Source: Gemmatimonadota bacterium (GTDB lineage Bacteria; Gemmatimonadota; Gemmatimonadetes; Longimicrobiales; Gaopeijiaceae). Taken from it: a stretch of DNA of 64,000 bases. Position 1 is the first letter of the stretch. Each line of letters opens with the position of its first letter. Position numbers and translations under genes: made by a program. Location: positions 1-64,000 of the forward strand of contig JAJCZZ010000010.1 in assembly GCA_029262115.1 (NCBI GenBank). The letters run 5' to 3'. The notes below the pieces were generated by a model. That model saw nothing but the letters and a program-made list of their open reading frames with translations, did not search any database and was not told where the DNA came from. Shown one piece after another: positions 42,269 to 51,496 of the stretch.

Positions 42269-44368
42269 ATGTCCGACATCCCATCCAATGGTGCGAGGGG
42301 GGCCGCCGACCCATCCGGCGGCGACCGTCCGAGCTTCGAGCGCGCTCGGCTTCTGCTCGGGGCCGCGACCGCACTGCTCGCCGTCTCGTGGCTTCCACTC
42401 CATCGACTGCTCGATCCCGAGCGCACGGGGCTGGCGGGTCGGGCGACACGGGTGGCGGCTGAAGCGGCCTGGGAGCAGGCGCTCGTGGGTTCGATCCTTC
42501 TGCTGCTCGCGGCGACGGCGCTGGGCCGTTTCGTGGTCCCGGCAGGAGCGCGCGAAATGGTCGCGCGGGTGACCGCGACTCTGAACCGCACTCCGCTGGT
42601 GGCCGTCGCGCTCGGAGCGGGCGTCGCCGCCGCCCTGGCGTCCGGCGTCGTGGCGTCGGTCCACTTCGGGCGGGCACCCACGAGCGTCGACGAAATGGTT
42701 CAGCTCCTTCACGCCCGGATCCTCGTCACAGGTCAGGCCGCCCTCTCCCTCCCGCCGGGAAGTGAGGCCCACTGGTCCATCCAGAACAGCCTCTTCACTC
42801 CCTACGGGTGGGCGTCGGTCTATCCGCCGTTTCACACACTCCTCCTGAGCGTGGGGATGGCGCTCGGGGCCCCCTGGCTCATCGGTCCGATCGCCGTCGG
42901 GGTGGCGGTGACCGCCACCGTTCACGCGGTAGAGGCTGCCGTCCCGGACGACCCGGCTTTGGCGCGCTGGTCGGGACTCGCGATGGCGGGCAGCCCCTTC
43001 CTCCTCGTGTTGGGCGCCACCCATCTCAGCCACAGCACGGCCGCCGCGCTCACGGCCCTCGCACTCTGGGCGTCCCTCCGGGCGAGGAACGGGTCGACGT
43101 GGGCGGCGGGCTCCGCGGGGATGGCGAGCGGACTTCTGCTCGCGACGCGCCCATGGACCGGAGTCGTCCTGGGCGCCGCGGCCGCGGTCACGTGCGTTTG
43201 GCCGCTCCGGCGCACCAACGGGAGTCGCCCGTGGAAACGTGCCATGGCATTCGGAGCGGGTGGGTCGGCGCCGGTGCTCGCACTCCTGGCGTGGAACCAG
43301 AATCTGTTCGGCCACCCGTTTCGGCTCGGATACTCCGCCGCGTTCGGTCCCTCGCACGGTCTGGGCTTTCACCGCGATCCCTGGGGAAACGAGTACGGGT
43401 GGGTCGAAGCGGTCGCATACACCGCGTCCGACCTCTCGCAGCTCGGTGTACACCTGTTCGAAACGGCGCCCCCGGCCCTCGTGCTGATCGGTCTGGGCTT
43501 GGCGGCAGGAGCCGTGCTTCCTTCGGGCCTCGAGATCCTGGCCGGATGGCTGCTCCTCGGAGTGCTGTCCGTCATTCCATATTGGCATCATGGGTCGCAC
43601 TTCGGACCGAGACTGCTTTTCGAAGTCGGCCCGCTTGCCGCCGTGCTGACGGTAGCCGCGGCGCGGGGGCTGTTCGACCTCCGAGCCACTCCGCGATGGG
43701 GCCGTGACGGAGCCACGTGGCTGGTCCTCCTTTCCGTCCTCTCCGCACTGGTCACAGTGCCCCTGACGTTGAGGGGCCCCCTCGCGGCCCCAGGACCGGC
43801 AGGGAGAGTTCTCCGGGAAGTGGACGACTCGACGGTGGTCTTCGCTCACGGCAGTTGGGGCTCGCGAACGGCCGCCCGCCTCGTCTCCTCGGGCATGCGC
43901 CGCGATTCAGTAGAAACTGCATTGCGGCGGAACGACGCGTGCTCCGTCCACGAATACGCGACGTGGCGTCGAATCCGGGTTGGCCCGGCTCCCCCACTCG
44001 ACCTCACCCCGAGGTCGGGTATGCCGGCGCACCTGCGGTCGGTGGAGTTGGCCGAAGGGATCGTGATGTCCGTCGATCCGTCCCGGACGGTCACCGCGGC
44101 GTGCGCCCGTGAAGCGGGATCGGACGCGGCCGGAGGGTCGGCGGAGTTGGAACCGCTCCTGTGGCTCGCGCCGCCTCTGCCCGGCGCGCGAGTCATCGTC
44201 GCCCGCGACCTTGGACCGGAAGCGAACCATCGGCTGATGGAGGGGTTCCCGGGGTACACGCCCCGTGTCATGATCGGAGGGACGCGGTCCGTCCCCGGCG
44301 GGATCCTGGACTACGAAGCCGGTATGGAGTTGCTGTGGGGGCGTCCCGCCGCGAGTGACGACGGCTGA
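42269..44368 (+). CDS. Polytopic GT-C-like membrane glycosyltransferase (putative)
   Basis: This ~699-residue protein has 10-12 predicted membrane helices up to residue ~500, then a soluble C-terminal domain. The first exported loop contains PTSVDEMVQLLHARI, an acidic pair after a helix that is reminiscent of GT-C enzymes of the PMT/ArnT type. RPWTGVV and YWHHGSHFGPRLLFE further on also suit that fold. It differs from the TMTC-like proteins and has no TPRs. ATG 42269 is used; a TTG at 42233 would add 12 residues. It diverges from the DHp-like gene by 86 bp and adds to the glycosylation theme of the region. Confidence 0.7.
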   Translation: MSDIPSNGARGAADPSGGDRPSFERARLLLGAATALLAVSWLPLHRLLDPERTGLAGRATRVAAEAAWEQALVGSILLLLAATALGRFVVPAGAREMVARVTATLNRTPLVAVALGAGVAAALASGVVASVHFGRAPTSVDEMVQLLHARILVTGQAALSLPPGSEAHWSIQNSLFTPYGWASVYPPFHTLLLSVGMALGAPWLIGPIAVGVAVTATVHAVEAAVPDDPALARWSGLAMAGSPFLLVLGATHLSHSTAAALTALALWASLRARNGSTWAAGSAGMASGLLLATRPWTGVVLGAAAAVTCVWPLRRTNGSRPWKRAMAFGAGGSAPVLALLAWNQNLFGHPFRLGYSAAFGPSHGLGFHRDPWGNEYGWVEAVAYTASDLSQLGVHLFETAPPALVLIGLGLAAGAVLPSGLEILAGWLLLGVLSVIPYWHHGSHFGPRLLFEVGPLAAVLTVAAARGLFDLRATPRWGRDGATWLVLLSVLSALVTVPLTLRGPLAAPGPAGRVLREVDDSTVVFAHGSWGSRTAARLVSSGMRRDSVETALRRNDACSVHEYATWRRIRVGPAPPLDLTPRSGMPAHLRSVELAEGIVMSVDPSRTVTAACAREAGSDAAGGSAELEPLLWLAPPLPGARVIVARDLGPEANHRLMEGFPGYTPRVMIGGTRSVPGGILDYEAGMELLWGRPAASDDG

Positions 44369-44473
44369 GGACCGCCGACGGCTGCGAGGGAAGTGCGGCG
44401 CCTTGGCCCTGTCGACGGCTCGCGGAGGTTCGTTCGAGTCACACGCGTAAGCTCCTCACCGAGCAGAGGCTGC

Positions 44474-45307
44474 CTACCGCGCGCGCGGCACCTCGAGCAC
44501 CTGGCCCGGGATGATCCGGCTCCCGCGGAGATTGTTCGCGGCACGGATTTCGTCGACCGTGGTCCCATGCCGCCGCGCGATCGTCCACAACGAATCGCCG
44601 CTGCGCACCTCGTACTCCACCCGGCTGCTCGGCGCGGGAGCCGTCCGGGCCGGTGCCGGCGTGGTGGTCGCCGGCGCCTGCGGCCGAACGGCCACACGGG
44701 TCGTCTGTGCGACCGAGCCCCCCTGCCTGGCGACATACGCCGAGTACTGATTCGGGAAGACCGCCACGTGATAGTGGGGAGGGTACCGCTCCCGGGTCGC
44801 CTCGAGGACCCGGGCCTTTTCGAGGCTCATCAGGACGTTCTCCAGCCACCGCCGGCAGCTCCGGTTCGAACTGTAGCGCAAATCGATGGCCATGCCCGTC
44901 GGGTGGACCGATCGGGAGGAAGCGTTGCGTGGCTGCCGACTGGTCGGGCGGGTCAGGCTGGTCACAACCAATTTTTCTCCGCACGCGTCCCGATACTGGG
45001 ACGCGAGCCGCCGTACGAAGACGCCGATTTCAGGTCGCGCGTACGGATAGGAAACCGCGTGGAGGTCGTAGTCCTGGTTGGCGCGGATCGGAACCAGGTA
45101 GCCCTGCTCGACAAAGCGGAGGACGCGGCTGCCCGTGCGGAGATACGAAAAGTCGTGCGACCGAGCGACCCGGTTTTGCCGGTCCATCGAGGCGGGCGAC
45201 CCCCTCAGGCTCTGCGCCTCGGCTTGAACGGGTGCAGCAACGACAAATACGGCGGCGACGAAGGCCGCTCTTCCGGAAGTCGTGTGTTTCACTCTGGCTC
45301 GTATCAT
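44474..45307 (-). CDS. Exported M15-like peptidase with C-terminal LysM domain
   Basis: This 277-residue protein has a signal peptide (about 1-32, ending AEAQ), then a catalytic-like domain with SVHPTGMAIDLRYS and HYHVAVF. These give His, Asp and His in the order of the zinc ligands of VanY/M15 D,D-peptidases, in a DUF5715-like context. A Pro/Thr linker is followed by a LysM domain (YEVRSGDSLWTIARRHGTT, IIPGQVLEV) for peptidoglycan binding. It probably acts on or binds cell-wall peptides in the periplasm. The convergent 44369-44473 gap holds nothing definite. Confidence 0.82.
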   Translation of the reverse strand: MIRARVKHTTSGRAAFVAAVFVVAAPVQAEAQSLRGSPASMDRQNRVARSHDFSYLRTGSRVLRFVEQGYLVPIRANQDYDLHAVSYPYARPEIGVFVRRLASQYRDACGEKLVVTSLTRPTSRQPRNASSRSVHPTGMAIDLRYSSNRSCRRWLENVLMSLEKARVLEATRERYPPHYHVAVFPNQYSAYVARQGGSVAQTTRVAVRPQAPATTTPAPARTAPAPSSRVEYEVRSGDSLWTIARRHGTTVDEIRAANNLRGSRIIPGQVLEVPRAR

Positions 45308-45347
45308 CGGGCCTCAGCCGCGAGTGGAGATCCTGCACCCGAACCAA

Positions 45348-45358
45348 TTACTAAACAT
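45348..45358 (-). promoter_or_regulatory. TTACTAAACAT motif upstream of the LysM protein gene
   Basis: This 11-mer is identical to the one upstream of pilA copy 2 and lies 41-51 bp before the ATG. On the minus strand TTGTGG, 17 bases, then TAGTAA could form a weak promoter including the motif as its -10. Confidence 0.4.
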
Positions 45359-45558
45359 CGGTTTGTCGATCCACAAGATCCGGGCGTGCCTGTACAACAC
45401 ACACCGGTCCCATCAGGGTCCGCAACGGCACATCGACGAGACGCCAACACGACGTCCTCGCGTCCCTGTTCGTACGATCCGCTCGGGGGGATCGTCACCC
45501 CTCAAATGAAGCAAGCACCGTACCGCCCATGCCGCGCCCTTCGGGCGGAACAGACCGC

Positions 45559-45589
45559 GGGCCGGACCCCCTACGTGAGGGGCCGGCCC
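45559..45589 (-). terminator. Hairpin downstream of sodA
   Basis: GGGCCGG (45559-45565) pairs with CCGGCCC (45583-45589); after one bulged base, CCCC (45567-45570) pairs with GGGG (45579-45582), leaving an 8-nt loop. It lies 30 bp past the sodA stop. The T-run is poor (CTGTTCC), so termination may be Rho-assisted. Confidence 0.5.
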
Positions 45590-45618
45590 CGATCGCTACG
45601 ATCAATCCATCCAGTCGG

Positions 45619-46239
45619 TCAGCCGCGCGCGGCCGCGAACCGCTCCGCGACCCTGTCCCAGTTCACCACGTTCCAGAATGCCGACAGATAGTCGGGGCGG
45701 CGGTTCTGATACTTCAGGTAGTACGCGTGCTCCCAGACGTCCACACCGAGGATCGGCGTATGCCCCTTCATGAACGGGCTGTCCTGATTCGGCGTGGAGT
45801 AGACCGCCAGCTTCTTCGAATCGTCCACCACCAGCCATCCCCATCCGGAGCCGAAGCGGCCGCCGGCCGCGTCGCTCACCTTGTCCTTGAGAGAGTCGAA
45901 GGAGTCGAACGCGGCTTCGATGGCGGATGCGAGCTCCCCGGATGGGCTCGACGCACCCCCCGGGGTCATGATATCCCAGAACAGGGCGTGGTTGGCGTAG
46001 CCGCCCCCGTTGTTCCGGACCGCGGTGCGAATGCCGTCGGGAAGCGACTCCAGGTTCCGGAGAAGATCCTCGGCCGAGCGGGAGTGAAGGCTTTCATGCG
46101 CCTCGAGGGCCGCGTTCAGCTTCTTCGTGTACCCTGCGTGGTGCTTTCCATGGTGGATTTCCATGGTGCGGGCGTCGATGTGGGGCTCGAGTGCGTCGTG
46201 CTCGTATCCCAGGTCGGGAAGCTGGAACGGGTAGGCCAT
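45619..46239 (-). CDS. sodA: Superoxide dismutase, Mn-type (possibly cambialistic)
   Basis: This 206-residue Fe/Mn-family SOD has metal ligands His29 (MEIHHGKHH), His84 ([11 protein letters not shown]), Asp167 and His171 ([11 protein letters not shown]). Gln152 in NQDSP rather than a Gln in the first half favours manganese. It converts superoxide to peroxide in the cytoplasm; no signal peptide is present. ATG 46239 has a strong AAGGAG 5 bases upstream, which excludes the much longer open frame. It diverges from dinB by 131 bp. Confidence 0.95.
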   Translation of the reverse strand: MAYPFQLPDLGYEHDALEPHIDARTMEIHHGKHHAGYTKKLNAALEAHESLHSRSAEDLLRNLESLPDGIRTAVRNNGGGYANHALFWDIMTPGGASSPSGELASAIEAAFDSFDSLKDKVSDAAGGRFGSGWGWLVVDDSKKLAVYSTPNQDSPFMKGHTPILGVDVWEHAYYLKYQNRRPDYLSAFWNVVNWDRVAERFAAARG

Positions 46240-46370
46240 GGAAGCTCCTTGGTAATGAACGTGGGGCGTATCGAACCGGGGAGGCCCCTGTGTAGCTTGA
46301 GGGGCGCACCCGGCGCACTCGTACCCCGAATCCCGCAGAAGTTGCATCGACCCACTGCCATAGATCCGTC

Positions 46371-47615
46371 GTGAACGAGAGCCCGCGTACTCGCCGCATT
46401 CTGCTGGTCGACTGCGACGCGTTCTACGTGCAGGTGGCCCGCCTGGAAGACCCCGAGGGGGCCGGGCGGGCCCCGCTCCTCGTGGTGGGAGGATCCTCAG
46501 GACGGGGTGTCGTAACCTCGGCGTCGTACGAGGCCCGAGCGTTCGGCGTCCGCTCGGCCATGCCGTCGGCACACGCCCGCCGCCTGTGTCCGGACTGCAC
46601 GTTCGTGCCCGTGCCCATAGGCGCCTGCGCTGAGCGCAGCCGAGCCGTCCGAGCGGCCCTTCAGGAGCTGGCGCCCGTGGTCCAGGCCGCCTCCATCGAC
46701 GAATTCTATCTCGACCTCACGGGCACCGAGCGGCTTTTCGCCGGCGAGACATTCACAGAAAGCGCGTGGCGTATCCGGGAGGAGGTGCTCGCGCGAACGC
46801 AGATCCAGGTGTCGATCGGTGGCGGCACGCGCCGCGTGATCGCCAAGCTCGCGACCCGCCGGGCCAAACCCGCGGGCGTGTTCGTGGTGCCGGAGGGGGG
46901 CGAGCTCGACTTCCTCAAGACCCTCGAGTTGGGTGACCTGCCGGGCGTAGGACCCACGCTCGTCGAGGCACTCGCCAAGAAGGGGCTCGTGCGTGTCGAG
47001 GACGGGCTGCGGGTCCAGGAGCCGTGGCTGCAGAACTGGTTCGGGCACCGCCGCGGCGCGTGGCTCTACCGGAAGATGCGCGGGATGGACAACAGTGAGG
47101 TGGATCCGCACGAGGGGCGAAAGAGCATCTCGTCGGAGCGGACGTTCTTCGAGGACCTCGATCGTGAGGAGGACCTGGAACGACGCCTGCTGGAACTGTC
47201 TGGCTCGGTCGGCGCCACCCTCCGTCGAAAGGGTTTTCGTGCCCGGACCATCACCGTGAAGCTCCGCGACCACGACTTCCATACGCGGCAACATAGCCGC
47301 ACCGTGCCGGAACCAGTGGAGTCCGACCAGGCCATCCGCTCGGTCGCGGGGGAACTGCTGGCGGAGCTTCGGGCACAGCGCCGCGTGCCCGTGCGCTTGC
47401 TCGGCGTGGGGCTTTCCGGATTGCTGGAGCGGGGCGCCCCACACCAGCTCGGCCTCTTCGAAACCGAAGCGGTGGCCGGGGAGACCGAGCGAGACCGTAC
47501 GGTCTCGCACATCGTCGACGAGCTACGAGACCGTTTCGGGACGGACGCGATCCAATCGGGCCGGCTCCTCGATGGGCCGACGCCCGGCCGGCGGCCCCGA
47601 CCCGGAAAGGAGTGA
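46371..47615 (+). CDS. dinB: Y-family DNA polymerase IV (DinB)
   Basis: This 414-residue translesion polymerase has [17 protein letters not shown] at the N-terminus, [19 protein letters not shown], and the catalytic carboxylates in [12 protein letters not shown]. The helix-hairpin-helix [15 protein letters not shown] and the little-finger domain ([15 protein letters not shown]) follow. The C-terminus is Arg/Pro-rich with QLGLFE, similar to beta-clamp-binding QLxLF peptides. It starts at a GTG. No LexA-like box was recognised in the 131-bp divergent region. Confidence 0.94.
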   Translation: MNESPRTRRILLVDCDAFYVQVARLEDPEGAGRAPLLVVGGSSGRGVVTSASYEARAFGVRSAMPSAHARRLCPDCTFVPVPIGACAERSRAVRAALQELAPVVQAASIDEFYLDLTGTERLFAGETFTESAWRIREEVLARTQIQVSIGGGTRRVIAKLATRRAKPAGVFVVPEGGELDFLKTLELGDLPGVGPTLVEALAKKGLVRVEDGLRVQEPWLQNWFGHRRGAWLYRKMRGMDNSEVDPHEGRKSISSERTFFEDLDREEDLERRLLELSGSVGATLRRKGFRARTITVKLRDHDFHTRQHSRTVPEPVESDQAIRSVAGELLAELRAQRRVPVRLLGVGLSGLLERGAPHQLGLFETEAVAGETERDRTVSHIVDELRDRFGTDAIQSGRLLDGPTPGRRPRPGKE

Positions 47616-47651
47616 GAACAGCGGCCCCTCAGCCATGACGCTTGTCGCGGA

Positions 47652-48392
47652 TCACCTGTCGGCCGGTCGGTCGTGGCCCAACTCGACCAAGTACCGGTCG
47701 TCGTCCTCACGCTGCACCAGTCGGCCCCGCAACTGAGCCACCGTCGCTGCGGTCAGAAGATCCTCGGGCGAAGCGTATAGATAGGGAAACGGAGCACCCC
47801 AGTCGCCGTCGAAGCCGAGTTGCATATGGAGCTCGCCGGGACGGCGCCCGTCTCCCGGCCCATCCCACCCGGAAGGGTCGGTGGAGTCGATCAGGATCGA
47901 CCCGTTGGGCGATAGATGGTCCGCCAACTCCCGCAGGAAGCTCGGAGCCCGCGCCAGCGATCCGGCCAGCCCGATGCCGTTCATGACGCACACGATCGTG
48001 TCGAAGGAGTCGTCGGGCGCCAGCGTGGCGAGTCCGCCGAGGCGCGCGTCGGTCATGCCCATCGCACGCAGATACGCCACGGCTTCGGGCACGATCTCCA
48101 CCGCCGTGACCCGAAGTCCTGCCTCCCGGAGAAGGCGGCTGACGGCACCCACCCCGGCACCGTAATCGAGCACGTGCCCTCGGGCCCGCGACAACACGGC
48201 TTCCTCGACCGGATGGAGCCCGTCGCGCGCTCGAAAGAGATGAGAGATGGGCAGCACGTCGTCCGGCGAAAGATCCGTACGGACCGCCAATTCAGCGGCG
48301 GCGTCGCCATCGAGGTATCGCTGGATTGCGTGGCCGAGGGGCGCCCACTCGGACCCCGGATACGACTCGGGGGGGCGACCCGTCTGGGCCAC
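47652..48392 (-). CDS. Class I SAM-dependent methyltransferase
   Basis: This 246-residue protein has motif I VLDYGAGVGAVSRLL, an acidic end of strand 2 (VTAVEIVPEAV) and DTIVCVMNGIGLAG as motif IV. These identify a Rossmann-fold methyltransferase, but the substrate is unknown. The GTG start at 48392 lies within a strong hairpin. It follows the AGCS gene by 41 bp in the same direction and converges with dinB across 36 bp. Confidence 0.82.
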   Translation of the reverse strand: MAQTGRPPESYPGSEWAPLGHAIQRYLDGDAAAELAVRTDLSPDDVLPISHLFRARDGLHPVEEAVLSRARGHVLDYGAGVGAVSRLLREAGLRVTAVEIVPEAVAYLRAMGMTDARLGGLATLAPDDSFDTIVCVMNGIGLAGSLARAPSFLRELADHLSPNGSILIDSTDPSGWDGPGDGRRPGELHMQLGFDGDWGAPFPYLYASPEDLLTAATVAQLRGRLVQREDDDRYLVELGHDRPADR

Positions 48393-48397
48393 CCCCC
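48370..48397 (-). terminator. Hairpin spanning the methyltransferase start codon
   Basis: In minus-strand RNA, six G (48397-48392) pair with six C (48375-48370), and the stem continues through two G-U wobbles to GGG/CCC, giving about 12 pairs with a 4-nt loop. It could terminate the symporter transcript or mask the GTG of the methyltransferase gene, which lies inside it. There is no T-run. Confidence 0.5.
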
Positions 48398-48433
48398 GTC
48401 GTTGCTACCGACATCTGGTCGGTCCGTTCGTGG

Positions 48434-50167
48434 TCAGCGCCCCTGCTCCTTGATCCTCCGGTGCACGGCTTCGTTCTCGATCCACGGCTTCCGTTCGAAG
48501 TACGACTTGGTCTCGGACACAACAACCGGAGCCAGCAGCATGAGCGCAATCAGGTTTGGAATGATGACGATGGCAAGCGCGATATCTCCGAGCGCCCACA
48601 CCACCGCCAGCGGAATGACCGCACCCATGTAGTGCATAGCCAGGTAAATCCCCTTGTACGGCAGGAGCGCCCCTGGACCGAACAGGTACATCGCGCACCG
48701 GTCTCCGTAGTAGCTCCAGGAGATGGCAGTGGAGACGCCGAACAGCAGCACGCCGAGCAGCACGATGTAGTGGCCCCAGTCACCGAGCGGCGCCAGCCCC
48801 TGTCGGAACGCCGCCATGGTCAGCGGCGCGGCCGACTCGACCGCCATTCCGTACAGCACGTCGGTCGTCGTTCCGTCGCTGGCTTCCGCCATGCCCACGT
48901 CGGCCCGGATGACTCCGGTGAACGGGCGCGTCATCGCCTCATCCATGAACAGTTGCTCGACGGACGCCTCGTGCCAGGAAAGCAGCGGCGCGCCAACACC
49001 GGAGCTCACGTGCCGGCCGTTCTGGACCTGGATCGACGCCGGCGCATCCACGCCCGCGTAGCGATTCGCGTCCGACTGGGCCGTATAGCTGATATCTCCG
49101 CCACCCAACGTCAGGGCGGTCGGGAAGCGCTGCTGGTCCACCCCCGTCATCGTGATGACCAGGCCCGTCATCGTGCAGATGATAAGCGTGTCGATGAGCG
49201 GCTCGAGGAGCGCCACCACACCTTCGGACACGGGCTCGTCGGTCTGCGCCGCCGCGTGGGCGATCGGGGCGGATCCCTGCCCTGCCTCGTTCGAGAACAG
49301 ACCGCGTCGGACACCCCACATCAGGGTCACGACGAAGACGCCCGCGCCGATCCCCGCCACCCCGGCGCTCGGGTTGAACGCCTCGCTGAAGATGCGGCCG
49401 AAGGCGGGGCCCACCGCGCCGATGTTCAGCACGATGATGATCATGGCGCCGGTCACATAGATCAGTGCCATGAGGGGAGCCAGGAACGCGGTGACCTTCC
49501 CGATCCTGGAGATCCCGCCCAGGATCACGGCCCCCACGATCACGACCGTGACCATGCCGGTGATGGCCGCCGGAATCCCAAAGGTGGTCTCGAGCGTGTC
49601 GGACACCGTGTTGGCCTGGACCGCGTTCCCGGTCAAGAACGCGGTGAACGCGAGACAGACGGCGAAAAACACGGCCATCGGCTTCCACTTCGGCCCCAGC
49701 CCTCGCTCGATGTAGTACATCGGGCCGCCGGAAACCGTGCCGGCCATCGCGCTCCCACTGTCATGCACCACCCGGTACTTCTGAGCCAGCGTCACCTCGG
49801 AGAACTTGGTTGCCATTCCGAGGAACGCCGTCACCCACATCCAGAACAGAGCACCGGGACCGCCCCAGTGGATGGCGATGGCCACGCCCGCGATGTTCCC
49901 GATGCCGACCGTCGCGGACAACGCCGTCGTGAGCGCCTGGAAATGGCTGACGTCGCCGGGCTCGTTCGGATCGTCGTACTTGCCCGTGGTGACCGCCACA
50001 CCGTGGCCGAGTCTCCGGAGCTGGACGAAGCCGAGGCGGACCGTGAGGTAGAGACCCGCGCCGAGGAGCAGGATCACGGTAAAGGGAATGTTCTCTCCCC
50101 CCACCGAAATCCCGATGTCCACGAAGTAGCGGTTCAGGAAGTCGACGAGCGACTGGAGCAGATCCAT
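48434..50167 (-). CDS. AGCS-family sodium:alanine/glycine symporter with inserted domain
   Basis: This 577-residue transporter has the AGCS signatures TALSATVGIGNIAGVAIAI (about 81-99), FWMWVTAFLGMATKFSE, SGGPMYYIERGLG and RRGLFSNEAGQGSAPIAHAAA. It imports small neutral amino acids with sodium. It is about 110 residues longer than typical members: residues ~344-447, between TGLVITMTGV and LTMAAF, form an extra hydrophilic segment (GGGDISYTAQSDANRYAG and onward), probably extracytoplasmic. The specific substrate is inferred from the family only. Confidence 0.92.
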   Translation of the reverse strand: MDLLQSLVDFLNRYFVDIGISVGGENIPFTVILLLGAGLYLTVRLGFVQLRRLGHGVAVTTGKYDDPNEPGDVSHFQALTTALSATVGIGNIAGVAIAIHWGGPGALFWMWVTAFLGMATKFSEVTLAQKYRVVHDSGSAMAGTVSGGPMYYIERGLGPKWKPMAVFFAVCLAFTAFLTGNAVQANTVSDTLETTFGIPAAITGMVTVVIVGAVILGGISRIGKVTAFLAPLMALIYVTGAMIIIVLNIGAVGPAFGRIFSEAFNPSAGVAGIGAGVFVVTLMWGVRRGLFSNEAGQGSAPIAHAAAQTDEPVSEGVVALLEPLIDTLIICTMTGLVITMTGVDQQRFPTALTLGGGDISYTAQSDANRYAGVDAPASIQVQNGRHVSSGVGAPLLSWHEASVEQLFMDEAMTRPFTGVIRADVGMAEASDGTTTDVLYGMAVESAAPLTMAAFRQGLAPLGDWGHYIVLLGVLLFGVSTAISWSYYGDRCAMYLFGPGALLPYKGIYLAMHYMGAVIPLAVVWALGDIALAIVIIPNLIALMLLAPVVVSETKSYFERKPWIENEAVHRRIKEQGR

Positions 50168-50261
50168 GCGCGGGTCCGGGGTCCGGGGCGGGTCTATGGG
50201 AGGATGCGCACAGCCCGGAGGCCGTGCTCATCCGCTATTGATGGAAGCGCCAACAATGAAG

Positions 50262-50297
50262 GAGCCCTCCGTCCGGGGCAAGCTGGAGGGAGGGCTC
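50262..50297 (-). terminator. Intrinsic terminator of the desaturase gene
   Basis: GAGCCCTCC (50262-50270) and GGAGGGCTC (50289-50297) are perfect 9-bp inverted repeats. On the minus strand the stem is preceded by GTGAAA and followed by CTTCATTGTT, an A-then-T arrangement typical of an intrinsic terminator. It lies about 24 bp past the desaturase stop. The rest of the 153-bp gap before the symporter is unremarkable. Confidence 0.65.
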
Positions 50298-50320
50298 TTT
50301 CACTCTGGAAGCGACCGACG

Positions 50321-51496
50321 TCAGGCCCGGCTGAGCGCCTGATCGAGGACGCGGTCCGCCACCGCCTTCGCGAGCAACTCGTGCGCGCGGTTCACGACCA
50401 TGTCGAGCGACGGCGACTCCTGGAACATCTCCTCGGCCTTTTCGCGCAGCTCCGGCGTGGTCGGTAGATGCGGAAGGGACATCTCCGCGAGAAGGGACTC
50501 GACCTGGTCGCGCGCGCGGCGCGCGCGCTCCGCGAGGTCCTCCAACGTGTGCGACTCGGCCCACTTCTCACGCACACGAGCGGCTACACCATCCAGCGAG
50601 ATCGATGCCGCCAGATCCTGCGCAACCTTCTCGATGACCTTCCGACCCACCGGGCGCTCACCACGGACGATTTCGGCCGGTGGTTCCCGGAGGTCCCAGA
50701 CGAGCCCGGTCCAGGAGAGCGCCTTCAGGATGTAGTACGTGATGTCGATCTCCCACCACTTGAAGCCCTGGCGGGTGGAACTCTGGTAGTGATGGTGGTT
50801 GTTATGCCACCCCTCGCCCAGGGTCACGAGCGCCAGGAACCAGTGGTTCCGGGAATCGTCACCGGTCAGGTAGCGCTGGTCGCCGAGTTCGTGGGCCAGC
50901 GAGTTGATGGCGAACGTGCCGTGGAACAGAACGACCGTACTGAGGAAGAAGCCGACGAACAGACCCGGCCATCCCCCGAAAATTGTACACCCGATAGCCA
51001 GAAGCGTGGGTGGCACCAGGTAGTGCTTGTCCAGCCACTCCAACTCCGGGTACTTCGCCAGATCGCGGATGGTGCCGTAGTCCGGCTTCCAGTTGCTCTG
51101 GTTGAAGATCCAGCCGATGTGCGAATAGAAGAAGCCGTGATGCCGGGGCGAGTGGACGTCCTCTTCGGTATCGGAGTGGAGGTGGTGATGGCGATGGATG
51201 GCTGCCCACCACAGCGCGCCGCGCTGCGCCGACGTCTGCGCCAGAAACGCCAGAACGAACTGCATGGCGCGGCTCGTCTTGTACGACCGATGGGAGAAGT
51301 AGCGGTGGTATGCGCCCGTGACAGCGAACATCCGAACCACGTAGAGGATGACCGCCATCCAGACCGCGTACGCCGGGAACCCGGTGAAGAACGCACCGAG
51401 AGCGGCGAGGTGGACGAGCGCAAAGGGAACGGCCGCCGGGTAGACGATGTCGTCGTGATGCCCGTGGGCGTGGTCGTGATCGTGGTCGTGAGCCAC
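50321..51496 (-). CDS. Membrane fatty-acid (acyl-CoA delta-9-type) desaturase
   Basis: This 391-residue di-iron membrane enzyme has the three histidine boxes: HRYFSH (64-69), HRHHH (101-105) and HNNHHH (231-236), with four membrane helices. It introduces a double bond into saturated acyl chains and so adjusts membrane fluidity. Two oddities are a His/Asp-rich N-terminus (AHDHDHDHAHGHHDD) and a C-terminal helical extension of ~110 residues (275-391) not needed for catalysis. GTG 51496 with GGAG upstream is preferred over the far longer frame. Confidence 0.9.
   Translation of the reverse strand: MAHDHDHDHAHGHHDDIVYPAAVPFALVHLAALGAFFTGFPAYAVWMAVILYVVRMFAVTGAYHRYFSHRSYKTSRAMQFVLAFLAQTSAQRGALWWAAIHRHHHLHSDTEEDVHSPRHHGFFYSHIGWIFNQSNWKPDYGTIRDLAKYPELEWLDKHYLVPPTLLAIGCTIFGGWPGLFVGFFLSTVVLFHGTFAINSLAHELGDQRYLTGDDSRNHWFLALVTLGEGWHNNHHHYQSSTRQGFKWWEIDITYYILKALSWTGLVWDLREPPAEIVRGERPVGRKVIEKVAQDLAASISLDGVAARVREKWAESHTLEDLAERARRARDQVESLLAEMSLPHLPTTPELREKAEEMFQESPSLDMVVNRAHELLAKAVADRVLDQALSRA

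Larger units (their letters stand above)
45308..45618. other. 311-bp intergenic region between the LysM gene and sodA
   Basis: No credible ORF or RNA gene is visible here. The left part carries the TTACTAAACAT motif as the likely promoter region of the LysM gene. The right part carries the sodA hairpin at 45559-45589. The middle (about 45380-45550) is unremarkable apart from small GC inverted repeats. Confidence 0.6.

Noticed and set aside
42194-43849. 551-codon minus-strand open frame opposite the GT-C-like gene
   Set aside because: It is extremely Arg/Gly-rich with no hydrophobic or motif pattern, whereas the plus strand encodes a coherent polytopic membrane protein.
45308-45618. Possible tRNA or small RNA in the 311-bp gap
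   Set aside because: No cloverleaf-compatible arms or T-loop consensus could be found; only a gene-end hairpin and a promoter-like motif are visible.
48326-50467. 713-codon plus-strand open frame opposite the AGCS symporter
   Set aside because: It is an antisense shadow of the conserved transporter and spans several real gene boundaries.
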